Source of the DNA: Arcuatula senhousia
Lineage: Eukaryota > Mollusca > Bivalvia > Mytilida > Mytilidae
Direction: 5' to 3'
Length of the DNA: 64,000 bases
Assembly (NCBI GenBank): GCA_963971305.1
Contig: OZ020303.1
Coordinates: 60,450,867 to 60,514,866 of the forward strand
This document shows positions 35,571 to 46,577 of the stretch, one piece after another. A model generated the notes under the pieces. That model worked only from the letters and a program-made list of their open reading frames with translations. It was not told where the DNA came from and made no database searches. The position numbers and the translations under genes were made by a program. How positions within the stretch are numbered: the first letter of the stretch is position 1; each line of letters starts with the position of its first letter.

Positions 35571-35666
35571 GTTTGTTTGTTTGTTTTTTTCATCAACCTA
35601 GGACCTATAGTTCTTGAGATAGGCTCAGGTACCCCAAAAGTTAACGCCGGCGCCGGTTAAGTAACG

Positions 35667-35721
35667 CCATAGACCCGTATATTAAACATACTTATATATG
35701 TTTTAATATACAGGTCTATGG
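35667..35721. repeat. short foldback hairpin family H, copy 1
   Basis: ccatagacccgtatattaaa pairs with ttttaatatacaggtctatg over about 23 bp with a small loop. A second member sits at 43622-43669 with the same arms (catagacctgtatattaa). Confidence 0.8.
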
Positions 35722-36381
35722 TAACACCTTTGTCCCGCTCTGCTTCGCAGGCGAGACGCAAAACGTTTGCTTAATGAAATTGAAAAAAAATTTTGTCATT
35801 CCAGCGGGGAAAGGGAGATAACTTATTATTTCTGACGTCACATTACAAATGGCGCACTGTATGTGAGCAACTTCCTGTTACTCCAGTTTCAGAAAAATGT
35901 CTTTTTAGTCCATTTTAATGATTTAAAACCAATTTCATGAACGCAAAACCTACACTAATTTTATGACAGATATTTTGCAACCTCGCCCTGGAATTGTTAT
36001 TGCCAGATATATCGAAAAAGGCAGAGGTAAAATAAGAAAATTTGAACAAAAAATTGTTGCGATTTACTACTTTCTGTTTTGATTTGATTTTAAAGGAGGA
36101 AGTATTACTGTTATACGAAACAACGCCCAGAGATGATGATAAATTGAGCTATACATTCCAAACACTTTAAATTTGAAGAAGCAAAGAAGTACCAAAATCA
36201 GTGACTAGCTAGTAATTCTCAAAATGATGTCCCCTTCACTTCAGCTTCACTCTCTCGCTTATCAGACAGAAAGTCAGCCAAAGGAGCTACTTTATTGCTG
36301 CTGTAAAACGACATTCAAATCTTTTAATAATATGGTGTTGAATGTAAACCCTATTATTAACATTATAAATTGATAATTTAT
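35722..36381. other. non-coding sequence left of the nested element complex
   Basis: No gene recognised. The 61-codon minus frame at 36287-36472 reads across the boundary of the nested elements and is chance. Confidence 0.45.
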
Positions 36382-36484
36382 GGTGGTTCCTAAAATGTGT
36401 AACACGTACATGTACCCGTACCATTTTTGGGGTGACTCTAAATGATGCCCATAGATGCCCGTTGATGACCAATCATGCCAAAAG

Positions 36485-37995
36485 ATGCCCGGAGCTATAT
36501 AAAAAGGGATTTTAATAAAATCTTATCTTAATATGGTATTTTATTGTATTATTAAGTGTTTTTTCCAAAAAGAATTTTCAAAAAATGTTAATTTATTAAA
36601 AAACGAGGCACTTTTGTTTTTAACTTAACGACAGCCGCCATGAAAATGAAGACCGGACAAACAATGGGCAGTCCGGAGCTATATAAAAAGGGATTTTAAT
36701 AAAATCTGATCTAAATATGGTATTTTATTGTATTATTAAGTGTTTTTTCCGAAAAGAATTTCAAAAAAATGTTACTTTATTAAAAAAACGAGGCACTTTT
36801 GTTTTTAACTTAATGGCCGCCGCCATGAAAATGAAGACCGGACAAACAATAAGCAGTCCGTCGGCAGTCCGGAGCTAAATTATAGATAATATCAATAAAA
36901 ACCTTATGTTCTTTTTTAATCTAAATTAAATTCTAACATATTGTACAAAAAAAAAGTTGTTTAAAAAGAAATTGTTTAAAAGGTCTCTTTTTAAGGATGG
37001 GTTGCGATAAGGCCCTATTTTGGCCCATCTGTAGGCGAAAAATAAAAAGTATTTCATAGCCTCTTACTTTTTACCTTATTTAGTAGCAAAATGATGTACT
37101 GTTGTGAAAGACTACTTTTAAATCCTTTTGCATTAACACGGCTTGGAAAATTGTGTTCAAAATTTACGCATTTTGAATGAAAATTTCATCTTGATTTAAA
37201 AGAAATTTCAAGGTAGGGCTTCAATAAAGTGAAATTTTGTGCTTATATAGTTCAAGCCAGTGCTAACAATTCTATACAAGGTTCGCCGTACATATACATC
37301 ACTTTTAAGAACAATTTTGAATTTGAAATGAACGCTAATCTCAAGAAAAACGAGGAAAACGGAGATATTTCGCACAATTTTTAACTACTGACAACAAGTT
37401 CAAAAATTATAGGATTTTTTAATTTTCAGTATGTCTTGCACGCGGAACCAGCTTGAAACTTTCACAAAATATGTGTTTTAGTAAAACAAGTTTTTGAATA
37501 AAATATGGTGCTGGTTCCGCGTGCAAGGCTATACTTTCGGGAAGGACATATATCATCATTTGCGCCACTTTCCCCATAGGCTCCATGTTAAAATCAATTG
37601 TGGTGGTTCATTTCAAGCACCATTTACTGAAAAATTAAAAAGCTTTCATACTACAGACGTTTATTTTCAAAAGATAGAAATATTAACCTTTCGAACAAGA
37701 CATTTTATGAAAGAATTTACTTAATTTTATTTTTGACTTTCGCGGTGGGCTGAAAACGGGTCTTATCGCAACCCATCCTTTGTCGACTCCCATGCATGTT
37801 TTTGTACCTCAGCTCCATACATTTAATAAATGAAAGGGACAGTCCGGAACGAAATTATAACTAATATGAATTAAAAAAATATATTTAATGTTAATTGATA
37901 TCATATAAAAACAGAAGGGCTGCATGACACAAAATCAATAAAGTTTAGAATTTACTTGCAAAGTTTTCATATTTTCATCAAATATACTGAATTGT
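36485..37995 (+). repeat. left subterminal array of ~185-bp monomers
   Basis: The monomer marker ccggagc/ccggaac occurs at about 36489, 36673, 36868 and 37843. Monomers 1 and 2 (36487 and 36671) are nearly identical over tatataaaaagggattttaa and following blocks, including gaggcacttttgtttttaac and gccgccatgaaaatgaagac. Subtracting the 788-bp insertion at 36993-37780 restores the last spacing to about 187, matching the others. Confidence 0.85.
36993..37780. mobile_element. 788-bp TIR element inserted in the left array
   Basis: The ends aaggatgggttgcgataagg and cttatcgcaacccatcctt are inverted copies, with further pairing of ccctattttggccca to its partner. The interior holds a second inverted pair, ttgcacgcggaaccagctt (about 37436) and gctggttccgcgtgcaagg (about 37509). 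A 76-codon frame at 37494-37724 lies in it without recognisable similarity. Age order: younger than the array it splits. Confidence 0.8.
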
Positions 37996-39840
37996 CCGTT
38001 ACGTCCTTATATATAATGTTTAATCGTGGGGGAAAACAAGAATAAATAACTAAAGAACTTAGAAGGGGCAAAGTTTCTTTTTTTCATCAAAGTATGAGAT
38101 TATAAGAAGTCTTTCTTTTTGTCATCGATATCAGTTATCTTATCCTTATAAAATTAAAACAGCACGACTACATGAGCCAAATCACTAAAGTTTAAAGTTT
38201 CATAAGTTTTTTTTTTTTTTTTTTTAATCGGCAAACTCTATTTTTTAGACAATGGGGAATTGTATTATGATTGTATTTATAATAACTCAGAACATTGAAT
38301 ACAAAATGTAAAATACACACATTGGTGTTTTCATTTTTACACTAAGTATTAATTTAAAATTAAATTCTGATTATACATTAATTTTTTTTCTAAGGTAGAA
38401 AAAGGAAGATTTGCAACTATACAAAATATATAAATGTCATCATAATCTTATTTTCTGTATTCTATCATTATATTGCTATAGTGGATTCATCAGGAAGTCA
38501 TATAATAAGTTACTTGCGTTAATTGCCCCCTTTTGTTTATTTAACTATTACAAAGGTGACATGTCAAGCTGTTTGAAATAACAGTTATGTCTGATGAGGT
38601 GTCAACTTGTTTATTCAGCAGTTACCTGTTAAAAAAATGGAAAGAACCGTAATTTTGAGTGATTACTTTTGATCTTTTAACATTCAAAAAGAATTCTATC
38701 ATAAAGAAAAAATAAGAATATCATAGATAATATTATACCAAAGAAATGCCACCTCAAAGTTATTTTTGTAAGTTTTTCATGATCTCCCGACTGTCCCATA
38801 TTTATATATTTTTTTTTCAATAACGCGGCCAAACCCGCATCGTTGAAAATAAAAGCGCTTCATAATTTTTTTCGTAATTGCATGATGTTTTTGAATAGGT
38901 TTAAAATATATATTTAAATATGACAATATTAACATACAACTTAAAATAAATATAAAAAAAACGAAACTACTGATTGGTTTTACTATGGAAGTATTAAATG
39001 GTCAATTTTTAGGCAAGCGCACAGCGAAGCCTTATGGAGTCTATAGACACCCTGTCCAATGTTTAGGTTAAAAATGAACAATGTGTTGTCTAGAACACCA
39101 CTTTTTAATTAAGAGTTTAACCTTTTCTTCAATAAAAGTTTATTTTTTCTTATTATCGGAATAATAAATAGAAAACTTAGATAGCTCATTCGGTAACACA
39201 ATCTATGCACAAAATATTTGCCACACATGCTTGAAGTTTAAATTGGATATAAACAAGTTATACTTGTTTAACCATTTCATGCACATGTAAACTGGATGTT
39301 GTCGAGGTCTTAAATTATCAAAACACTTCGATACTTGCTAAATATTGCCCTGCTATATATATAGATATCATAATAATGTAATCAGAATGACAATACATAA
39401 TATTTACGGAGTAACATAGTAAAAAGTAAGTATTCTAACAGTACACTCGAAATTGATCAGGTGTTGTCTGTAACACGTTATATAGATAAAGAGGTTGGTA
39501 AAGGCTAACAAACATATAGAACGACATAGTAGTGTGTTTATTCAAAGAAGAAGAATGATATATTACAAGTATTTTTCAAGGTTACAAGAAGCTGGGTATA
39601 CTCGCTGTGGTTAAACTTCGAATTATAGATATTAAGTCTTTTTTCAGCCTATATATGGTAAGCTTTAACTACACATAGAGCTGTAGTAAAAAAAATGACA
39701 TGTTCCTTGTACGTTTCACACTAATGCAGATGTAATGATAGGACCCTCTCAATTAGGCTAGGCTGTCTGACTTTAAACTATTCCTCACTTTCCAGTGTCT
39801 AAATCCTACTTGATTGCATTTCATGTTAATTTTAATCAAC
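37850..39840. other. interior of the 8.1 kb element, left part
   Basis: AT-rich sequence with homopolymer T tracts (38208-38226). Isolated gactgtccc-like strings (for example near 38790) may be worn monomers of the array. No coding frame. Confidence 0.45.
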
Positions 39841-39843
39841 GCC

Positions 39844-40763
39844 CTTTTTTTAGCTCACCTGGACATATAAGTTATGCCACCACTTTTCATCCGCCTTCGT
39901 ATGTAAATAACTGAAACCTCTGAACCAATTAGCTAGGTAACAAATGATGTATGACATTGGCAACAAACGGTCCCTTTTTTTAAGGAAATCGATAAATTAC
40001 ATGTACTAAAATAGAACATAGGGAGGGTAAAATCATTTAAACTGGATTATCACTCAGAGACTATGACAGTAGGAATAATAGGGCATGTAATGGGACATTA
40101 GATAATACCCCGCCACGATATTCATCAAAAGTTGAATATAATTGTATACTATACCGGTACTGTATATACTATACATCTATATAGAGACAGAAAAGAAATG
40201 AGTTATCTTTCTTAGACCAGAAAAAATCACCATGTTCAAATTTGGAAAATTTATAAAGTGGCAAATCTTCAATTATATTTTTCGAATCATCCTGTAAATT
40301 AAACTTGACCTGTTTTTTATTGTTCTCAACAGCTGTGCAAAATATCATTTAAATCCTTTGACGCGTTTTTAAGTTATCACTCAGAAACCTTCGGGGGACG
40401 GCCAGACGGGCGGACGGACGGACGGACAGACACCGAAAAAAAGTGAGGGTACAACATAATACCTCGCCACTTCGTGTGACAGGGTGTAGAATTAGACGTT
40501 GACGTCGGGTCTTAGTCGGCAAATGATACCTTATAGGAGTAAAGGCCCATTTATGGTAAAAATAGCGGTTTTCATGTTCTTTCACTTTTGAATGAAAATT
40601 ATTACAGAATAAGAAAAGCTGTTGGAGGCATAAAATTTCAGCGCATTAACTCCAATAAAGTCCTTATTGGGTCGAAGTTGTCAGATAACCCTTTATAAAA
40701 GGGACCGTTATGGCTTAAGCGGCAAGTAGGAGGTTCATGCTGGCTCCTGAGATCCTCTTGTAA
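39844..40763 (+). mobile_element. worn copy of element family A/B inside the 8.1 kb element
   Basis: Starts tttttttagctcacctgga and ends gctcctgagatcctcttg, the degenerate form of ggctcctgggagcctcttg. It also contains gggtcgaagttgtcagataa and a gggcggacggacggacgga tract. The single ggtcgaagttgtcagat block is the complement of the monomer block in 31849-32985. Confidence 0.65.
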
Positions 40764-40888
40764 TGGTGATCTCCCTGATATAAAAATGCTTTTCCTCAAT
40801 CGTTACGGTTTATTTATAACTTCCTCGGGTCTTCTTGTTTTCTATTTGACCCCCCCTCCATAATTAAATATAATGCAGTATGGAATAA

Positions 40889-41027
40889 GTTCTTAGAAAA
40901 GACCGGCTGATCTTTCACAAGTGATAGAAATTTTCAGGTTTTCTGCAAGTGGAGCAGCAGAACTAGCATAAAGACCTAAGAAATTAAATCACGAGTGAAA
41001 GATCATTTCCGGTTTTCCAAGAACGCA
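40889..41027. repeat. foldback inverted repeat
   Basis: ttcttagaaaagaccggctg then atctttcacaagtg (40889-40923) pairs with cacgagtgaaagatcatttc then cggttttccaagaacg (40992-41027). A single arm with the same block, gaccggttgatctttcacaa, lies at 3263-3290. Confidence 0.65.
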
Positions 41028-41029
41028 CG

Positions 41030-42476
41030 TAAGAAAATATTTTTTCAATAAAAATCAAATAGTTATATACTGAATTGTTAGGTGGCTCCATTCTGAAAAC
41101 AGAAAGATTTAAATAACATTGCATTTCATTAGTCGACATCATCAATGGATATCAGTATCAGTATGATTGGTTGATTTGCTACAAGTGCTTGCATCTCAAC
41201 CTGGTCATCTCACACTGAAAAGAGGCATTAACAGAAGAATTAATAATCCTTAGCAAAGCACAAAACTTAGCATACAATAATAACCAATTCAATAAACATT
41301 CAAATTAAATCAACAAGAGCTTGGGAACAATCTAGACAAAATACTCAAACCTTCAAGACAATTCATTTTTTCAACCACGCAGTTCATTGTATAGACTAAC
41401 CTCGAAGACGCACTTCTTCCATCCTTCACGGGAACGCGAACGAAAGTCGCAATAGCCTTATACTAATTGTAACAAGGGAAACGGACAACCTCTTGACGAA
41501 AATGCTTGTTCTTCATCTACACATATGCAAATTGTGTGTTCCTTATTTATTCATCGAAAATCATATTTTTAAGCAAGTTAAATCTTTAATAAGAACAATT
41601 ATTAAAGCAACATTTGAAAAAAGTGGATAGATGAAGAAAACACGACCTTATTTGAAAACAACATAGAAAATGCAATATTTACCCTCAAGACATCCCCCTT
41701 TTATCTTGTTAAAACACGCCCATTGATAAAATGACTGGACCAAATTTAAAAAGAATGGTACTGCAATATAGCCTTATCAACAGGCCCCCGAACTGTGCAA
41801 CTAAATAATAAATAATCATTTCATAATGATGTTTTTCTTACCTTGCAAAGTTTGAGGCGTCCTAATTTATGCCATTTGCGACCAACTCACAATCAAATGT
41901 CAAGTGTACATTAGGTAGGGTGATAGAGTAGTGATGATTTTCGCGTTTTTTTTTCAGTCTAGACGGAGTGATCTTCCTGCATCCAGCCTTGGAAAAATGC
42001 TTTATTTTCTTTAGTACTTTTCAATATTTGTTAACATGATACACACTTTTATAAATCTCCATTTTTATTGGCATTTTATAGGATCAGCACAAGTTTTATT
42101 TATTCCTTTGCATTTTACTGACGACCTATTTGGTTTAAGGCGATAGAATATAAATTATGTACTCATCTATTACTTGATTGGTTCGTATAAATATTTCTCT
42201 TATTTGATTGGTCAACGCAAGGATACGGTCTTGTTCATTCATAAATTCAGTACCTAATACACATAAGTGGGACGAGTGCATTTAAATCGAAGGGGTGTTT
42301 CAATCGATGCCGTTTACACACGATACCTGTCTTGTGCGTGTAATTGTGTTCATTAATTTGGAGAGGCTGCATACGCATGACGATCCTTTTTTCGCTCACC
42401 AAAATTATAATTTCGCAAACATTATGAACAATAATTATACTTTAACACCTGGAGTACGCGAGTAGCGTTTGCCGGC
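41030..42476. other. interior of the 8.1 kb element, middle part
   Basis: Non-coding, AT-rich. No repeat shared with the rest of the window was recognised. Confidence 0.4.
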
Positions 42477-42960
42477 CCATACCAACAAAATCACATTAAC
42501 CAGCTAGAGATGTTCCAACGCAGATCGGCACGAATCATCGCCAAAGAGTACTCTAGAGATCCAGGAACAGTAACATCTCTCTTTGAAAAGCTCTTCAACA
42601 ACGACGAAAAATCTCACGATTACTTATGTTTCACAAAGTATACAACAAAACGATTGCCATTCCAGTGCCAGATTACATCAGGCCAACTCAGAGAGAAACT
42701 CGACAGTCTCACCAGAAACGTTTTATAAGGCTAGGATCTACAGGAGTCCAATATACAACTACAGTTTTTTTCAGCAGAACAATCAAAGAATGGAGTCAAA
42801 TACCACAAGACATCTTAGACATAGGGGACTACAACGCCTTCAAAACCATGGAGGCTCGTAGATCACATCAGTTTTAAACCCTCACATGTACATATGATTT
42901 TAAAGAGCACCATTTGAATGACGCCATCATATAACTCTTGTGCGATGGGTTTACCCCTTT
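42477..42960 (+). pseudogene. LINE reverse transcriptase 3' end fragment, frameshifted
   Basis: One frame reads PYQQNHINQLEMFQRRSARI, then the SRDPGTVTSLFEKL segment. After a frame change near 42593 another frame continues RRKISRLLMFHKV, VPDYIRPT and FFSRTIKEWSQIP, and stops at 42875-42877. This order (Q-RRAAR-type helix, RRK, and the FFxRTIxxWNxLP-type motif) is the C-terminal part of ORF2 in non-LTR retrotransposons of the jockey/CR1/L2 type. A 3' UTR-like stretch ends with gatgtagatgtagaa, a possible short tail repeat. Truncated at its 5' end, as LINE copies usually are. Confidence 0.8.
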
Positions 42961-43371
42961 ACAAGTTAACGATGTAGATGTAGAAATCTCTTACAGTACT
43001 TATATGGATTTTGCTTGCCTATAAACGCTTTAGCGCTTTGATTTACAAATACGATTTCCGACTGCCCTTTTCCAATTTCCCGGCTGAAGTCGATCAGCAT
43101 GCCAAAAAATAATAGAGCTTGGTTTATTTTATGCTATGGACTACTTTTTTAACAACATTTGGATTTAATAAGTAATTGGTATAAATTAGTTCCTTGAAAA
43201 AGCATGATGTTGCGTTTCTGCCCTTGAATGCTATCTATAAAGTGCCAAAATCAGCACGGTTTTTTGGGTTGTATTTTTTTGTTTGAGGGGGGGGGGTATA
43301 TAAATTGATCAGTAAAAATATTTTTGAAATGTGGGATAAACTTATATAATTATTTTAAAAAAATGATTAGT

Positions 43372-44510
43372 CTCCGGACTGCCGTATTAGTTTAGTGTTT
43401 TATTCAGAATGATTTAAATTTTCCAACCGAAGTTGGCATCTTTGAATATATATATTTTTTAAATTTAGTAAAAAAAACTATGTTAGAATATAAAGTAAAC
43501 TTACAAATAATAGAAAAAGTAAATTAAATTGCCAATACATTAGCTCTGGACTGTCCCTTGTTAGTCACCAGGATATAAAAGTGATTCGATTTTTGTACAA
43601 TATGTTTTTTTTTTGGCAAAATCATAGACCTGTATATTAATTATTAATATTTAATATACAGATCTATGACAAAATGTAAGAATATGATATAAAAAATATA
43701 TATATAAAGAGTTTATTGATATTGTCAATAATTTATCTCCGGACTGCCCACCATCATTTATCAGGTCATCATTTTCCAGGCAGCGGCAAACGGGACATGG
43801 TCATATAAAAGCGATTCTTTTTTTTTTTTACTAAAATGTTTTTTAATTCTTTGGTTTTTTTTTATAAATATGCAAGAATATGATATACAATAACATAAAA
43901 TATAAAAAGGTGATTGATATTGTCAATGAATTATCTACGGACTGCCTGCTGTTTGTCAGGACTTCATTTTCCCGGCAGCGGACGGGACCTGTGGATATAA
44001 ACAGTGATTCGTTTTTCAAATAAAAATATTTTTAAATCTTAAAAAAAAACATGTTAGAATATGACATAATGTAACGTAAAATATAAATAGTTTATTAATA
44101 TTGTCAATAATTTATATCCGGACTGCCCATGGTTTATCAGGTCTTCATTTGCCGGGCGGCGAGTGGGACCTGAGGTAAAAAGTGACTCGTTTTTCTACTA
44201 AAATATTGTTTAATTCTGTGTTTTGGGGAAAATATGCAAGAATATAATATAAACTAACATAAATTATAAAAAAATGATCAATATTGTCAATATATAATCT
44301 CCGGACTGCCTCTTGTTCTACACATGTCGTCATTACCCTGACCGCGGTCGGTGAGGTGAAACAAAATTGTATCGTTTTCTATTAAAACAATAATTTTTTT
44401 TAAATTTTTTTTTTGATAAATAAGCTTTTATTAGTATAAGCTATCATAATACAACACAAACAATATAAAAATCCTCTTTATTTAGTCCCGGGCATCTACG
44501 GTCATCATCT
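43372..44510 (-). repeat. right subterminal array of ~185-bp monomers (inverted to the left array)
   Basis: The marker tctccggactgcc (or variant) occurs at about 43372, 43544, 43737, 43935, 44116 and 44299, with a last remnant at 44486; spacings are 172-198. The segment tattgatattgtcaataatt preceding it is the complement of ataatatcaataaa and flanking bases at 36885-36900 in the left array. Monomers also share a gggac.tg..(g)atataaa.gtgattcg block. Confidence 0.85.
43622..43669. repeat. short foldback hairpin family H, copy 2
   Basis: tcatagacctgtatattaat pairs with tttaatatacagatctatga across a tiny loop. It is the same sequence family as 35667-35721 and sits inside the right monomer array of the 8.1 kb element. 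Confidence 0.8.
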
Positions 44511-45368
44511 GACATCTACGGGCATCATTTAGAGTCACCGCCATTTTTGGCTCATTTACCCGTACCCACACCTGTTTTTCAATTTTGGCTTGTTAACAGC
44601 TAAAACGCAATGAAACTTTCAGAATGTTCACATGAAGATTTCTGATAAGTTATTTAATGAATTGGTATATATTTTTGTTTTTCAAATCGTAATTTGTATT
44701 TCCAAAAATCGATGATGTTAAAAAATTTTGGTGCCTAAAATGTGTAACCAGAAGTGTACACTAAGACAAATTTGCCAAAGAAATGATAACTTTTATCTTC
44801 TTTTAAATTTTACTTTTTAATTGTAAATTAGTTTCTTGTAATTGTTTAATGTTATATTTCTTGTTAATAACAAAAATTTTGGAAATTGACTCTTACATTT
44901 GTATAAGAGTCTGTTTAATCTAAATATTTACATTAGAAATTATCAAAACTTTGGCCTGGATTTGCGACGGGCACGGATAATTTGTAAACATTAGATAAAA
45001 TCGTGATAGGTCCCTCGATATAAAGTAAAATTGTGAAACGGGTAGTTATTGTTTTCAAATAAAACTTTCGTATAGTACATGTAATTGCTGATATATTTTT
45101 GTAACTTTTTAGTCATGCTTAAAACAAATATGTCTCTTATTTGGTTAGAAAAGGCCCTGTATGTCATTGGGTACTGGTAAATTTTTAAATACGAATGTTA
45201 GTTTTGATGTTTGGAGTCATATAAACATTCAATGTAATAATATCTTAAAGGTTCTTGTTAAATATCACAATGATTGACAGCGTTTTCTCTACAGTTGAAG
45301 CGATTATGTAAAATTTTGATAAATTTGGGTACGGGTACGCGCATAGGTTACACATTTTAGGCACCACC

Positions 45369-46305
45369 CTTCCATATTGGGACAATCCTTGTCATTCTAA
45401 TACCCCCAATGCTCTTGGGAGCAGTACCTCTATTGGCCAGGAGGGAAACCAGGGGAAGTGGTACTTGAGTTTAGAATGTGTGTCCACCAGAATATTCGCT
45501 ATTTATCACCACTTTACAAACTCAACCAACATGTGAATTTATCAAAACTGAAACAAACCTCTTGCCAACCAAAAACATACTCACAGTATTAAGAAACTCT
45601 ACACAAATTTGATAACTTTGTATTATTGTTCATGCCTTAATGAGATATTTTATGGTTGGGAAATTCTAAAGATCTGAAGATATTGAGTCTGTCAAATCAG
45701 TGGGTTAACCTATGGTTTCAGTCCTACATGTACATGCAAATTGTTCTCTTCGAAACATTTTACTAGATAATGGTATCAGTTTTCTCAAAGTATCTTTTGT
45801 TAGAAATTTAGTTTGACATTCCATGTGAAATGTTCTTTGAAAATTTTTCTGACTATTCAGACAGCTTTACATATACATGTACATTGTACAATGTTCTTCA
45901 ATAAGCATTATGCATTTTTGTGTTTCAATGCAAAAATTTCAAATAAAATAAGGTGCCTTAAAGAAGGACTTGATATAAGGTGAATATGAAGCTACATTTG
46001 TATATATACAGTGTCTGTACATGTATAGGAAAGAGCTGGGACACAATATTCATGGTAGAAAACCTTACAGTAAGATCTCAAATGCAGGCCATTAAAAAGT
46101 TTTAATAAATCTTGTACAGAAGTGTACTTGTATACTATACTGTACAAAATGTACAAAAAAATATATGTATAAATGTCTAGTTGGAAAAATTGTATGGAAA
46201 TGCAATGTTAACATATTTGTGAGACCTTTTTTGCTTGAAAATGTATTGAAATGTAATCTTTTATCTCAATGCATTCTAAGTCTCTTACATTTCTTTACTA
46301 TACAG
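45369..46305. other. sequence upstream of the p85 exon
   Basis: Non-coding. The acceptor at 46296-46305 shows that this is intron upstream of the first coding exon, so the promoter and leader exon are not fixed. No repeat recognised. Confidence 0.5.
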
Positions 46306-46324
46306 ACAAACATAAACCTTAGCT

Positions 46325-46577
46325 ATGCCAAAGAAGATATATGTGTACGAGTCTCAGTATGACTTTACCCCAGACGAGTCAAGCTCTGATCTAGATGATG
46401 AAGAAATCCCAATCCATAAGGGTGATAAACTAGAAGTCAGGGGACCTGTCGAAAACCATGAACAGCCCAACGTTTGGTTGAAGGGGAGGAATGTGACAAC
46501 GGAAAGAGATGGCTTGTTTCCTGGGACGTATGTCAAGTTTGTTGAGATCAGAGAGGAAGAAGATGAACCCCCTCAAG
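46325..46577 (+). CDS. PI3-kinase p85-type regulatory subunit, first coding exon (SH3 domain), partial gene
   Basis: The acceptor ttactatacag ends at 46305. The ATG at 46325 is preceded by an in-frame TAA at 46315. The exon gives 84 codons plus one base and ends at donor CAAG|gtaagg. The protein is an SH3 domain: YESQYDFTP (ALYDY equivalent), an acidic RT loop, IPIHKGDKLEV, then VWLKGRN, TERDGLFPGTYVKFVE. The WL.G.N.TT..xG.FPGTYV pattern is characteristic of p85alpha/beta, where the SH3 is N-terminal and followed by RhoGAP-like, SH2, iSH2 and SH2 domains. p85 binds and stabilises the p110 catalytic subunit and recruits it to phosphotyrosine proteins. None of the later exons was found through 64000, so the following intron is at least 17 kb, or the call is limited to the SH3. 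Other SH3 proteins are possible but fit less well. Confidence 0.78.

Larger units (their letters stand above)
36430..44540. mobile_element. 8.1 kb TIR element with tandem-repeat ends and target duplication
   Basis: The termini ggtgactctaaatgatgccc (from 36431) and gggcatcatttagagtcacc (to 44539) are perfect 20-bp complements, and similarity continues inward (tagatg..., gatgatgacc). Flanking it directly is ccatttttgg on both sides (36421-36430 and 44541-44550), a 9-10 bp target duplication. Inside each end lies an array of ~185-bp monomers in opposite orientations, so the ends form a very long composite inverted repeat. No transposase was recognised. The only protein remnant inside is a LINE fragment. 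A 9-10 bp duplication with long inverted ends suggests a Mutator-like or foldback element, by inference. Confidence 0.85.
36382..45368. mobile_element. outer ~870-bp TIR element, split by an 8.1 kb insertion
   Basis: The left end ggtggttcctaaaatgtgta followed by ac..gta..tgtacccgtacc (36382-36422) is the inverted partner of 45328-45368, whose complement reads ggtggtgcctaaaatgtgta followed by gcgcgtacccgtacc. Removing the insertion leaves about 867 bp. A third, direct copy of the motif gtgcctaaaatgtgtaacc lies inside at 44731. The remaining right part (44551-45327) has no coding frame. Confidence 0.8.

Noticed and set aside
40395..40440. ggacggacggacggaca tract considered as a regulatory microsatellite
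   Set aside because: It is the GTCC-tract counterpart found next to the ends of the A/B/D elements and belongs to the worn element at 39844-40763.
36485..44510. Regularly spaced ~185-bp repeats considered as a CRISPR-like or centromeric array
   Set aside because: Direct repeats without short unique spacers, and in inverted orientation at two ends; they are subterminal repeats of the 8.1 kb element.
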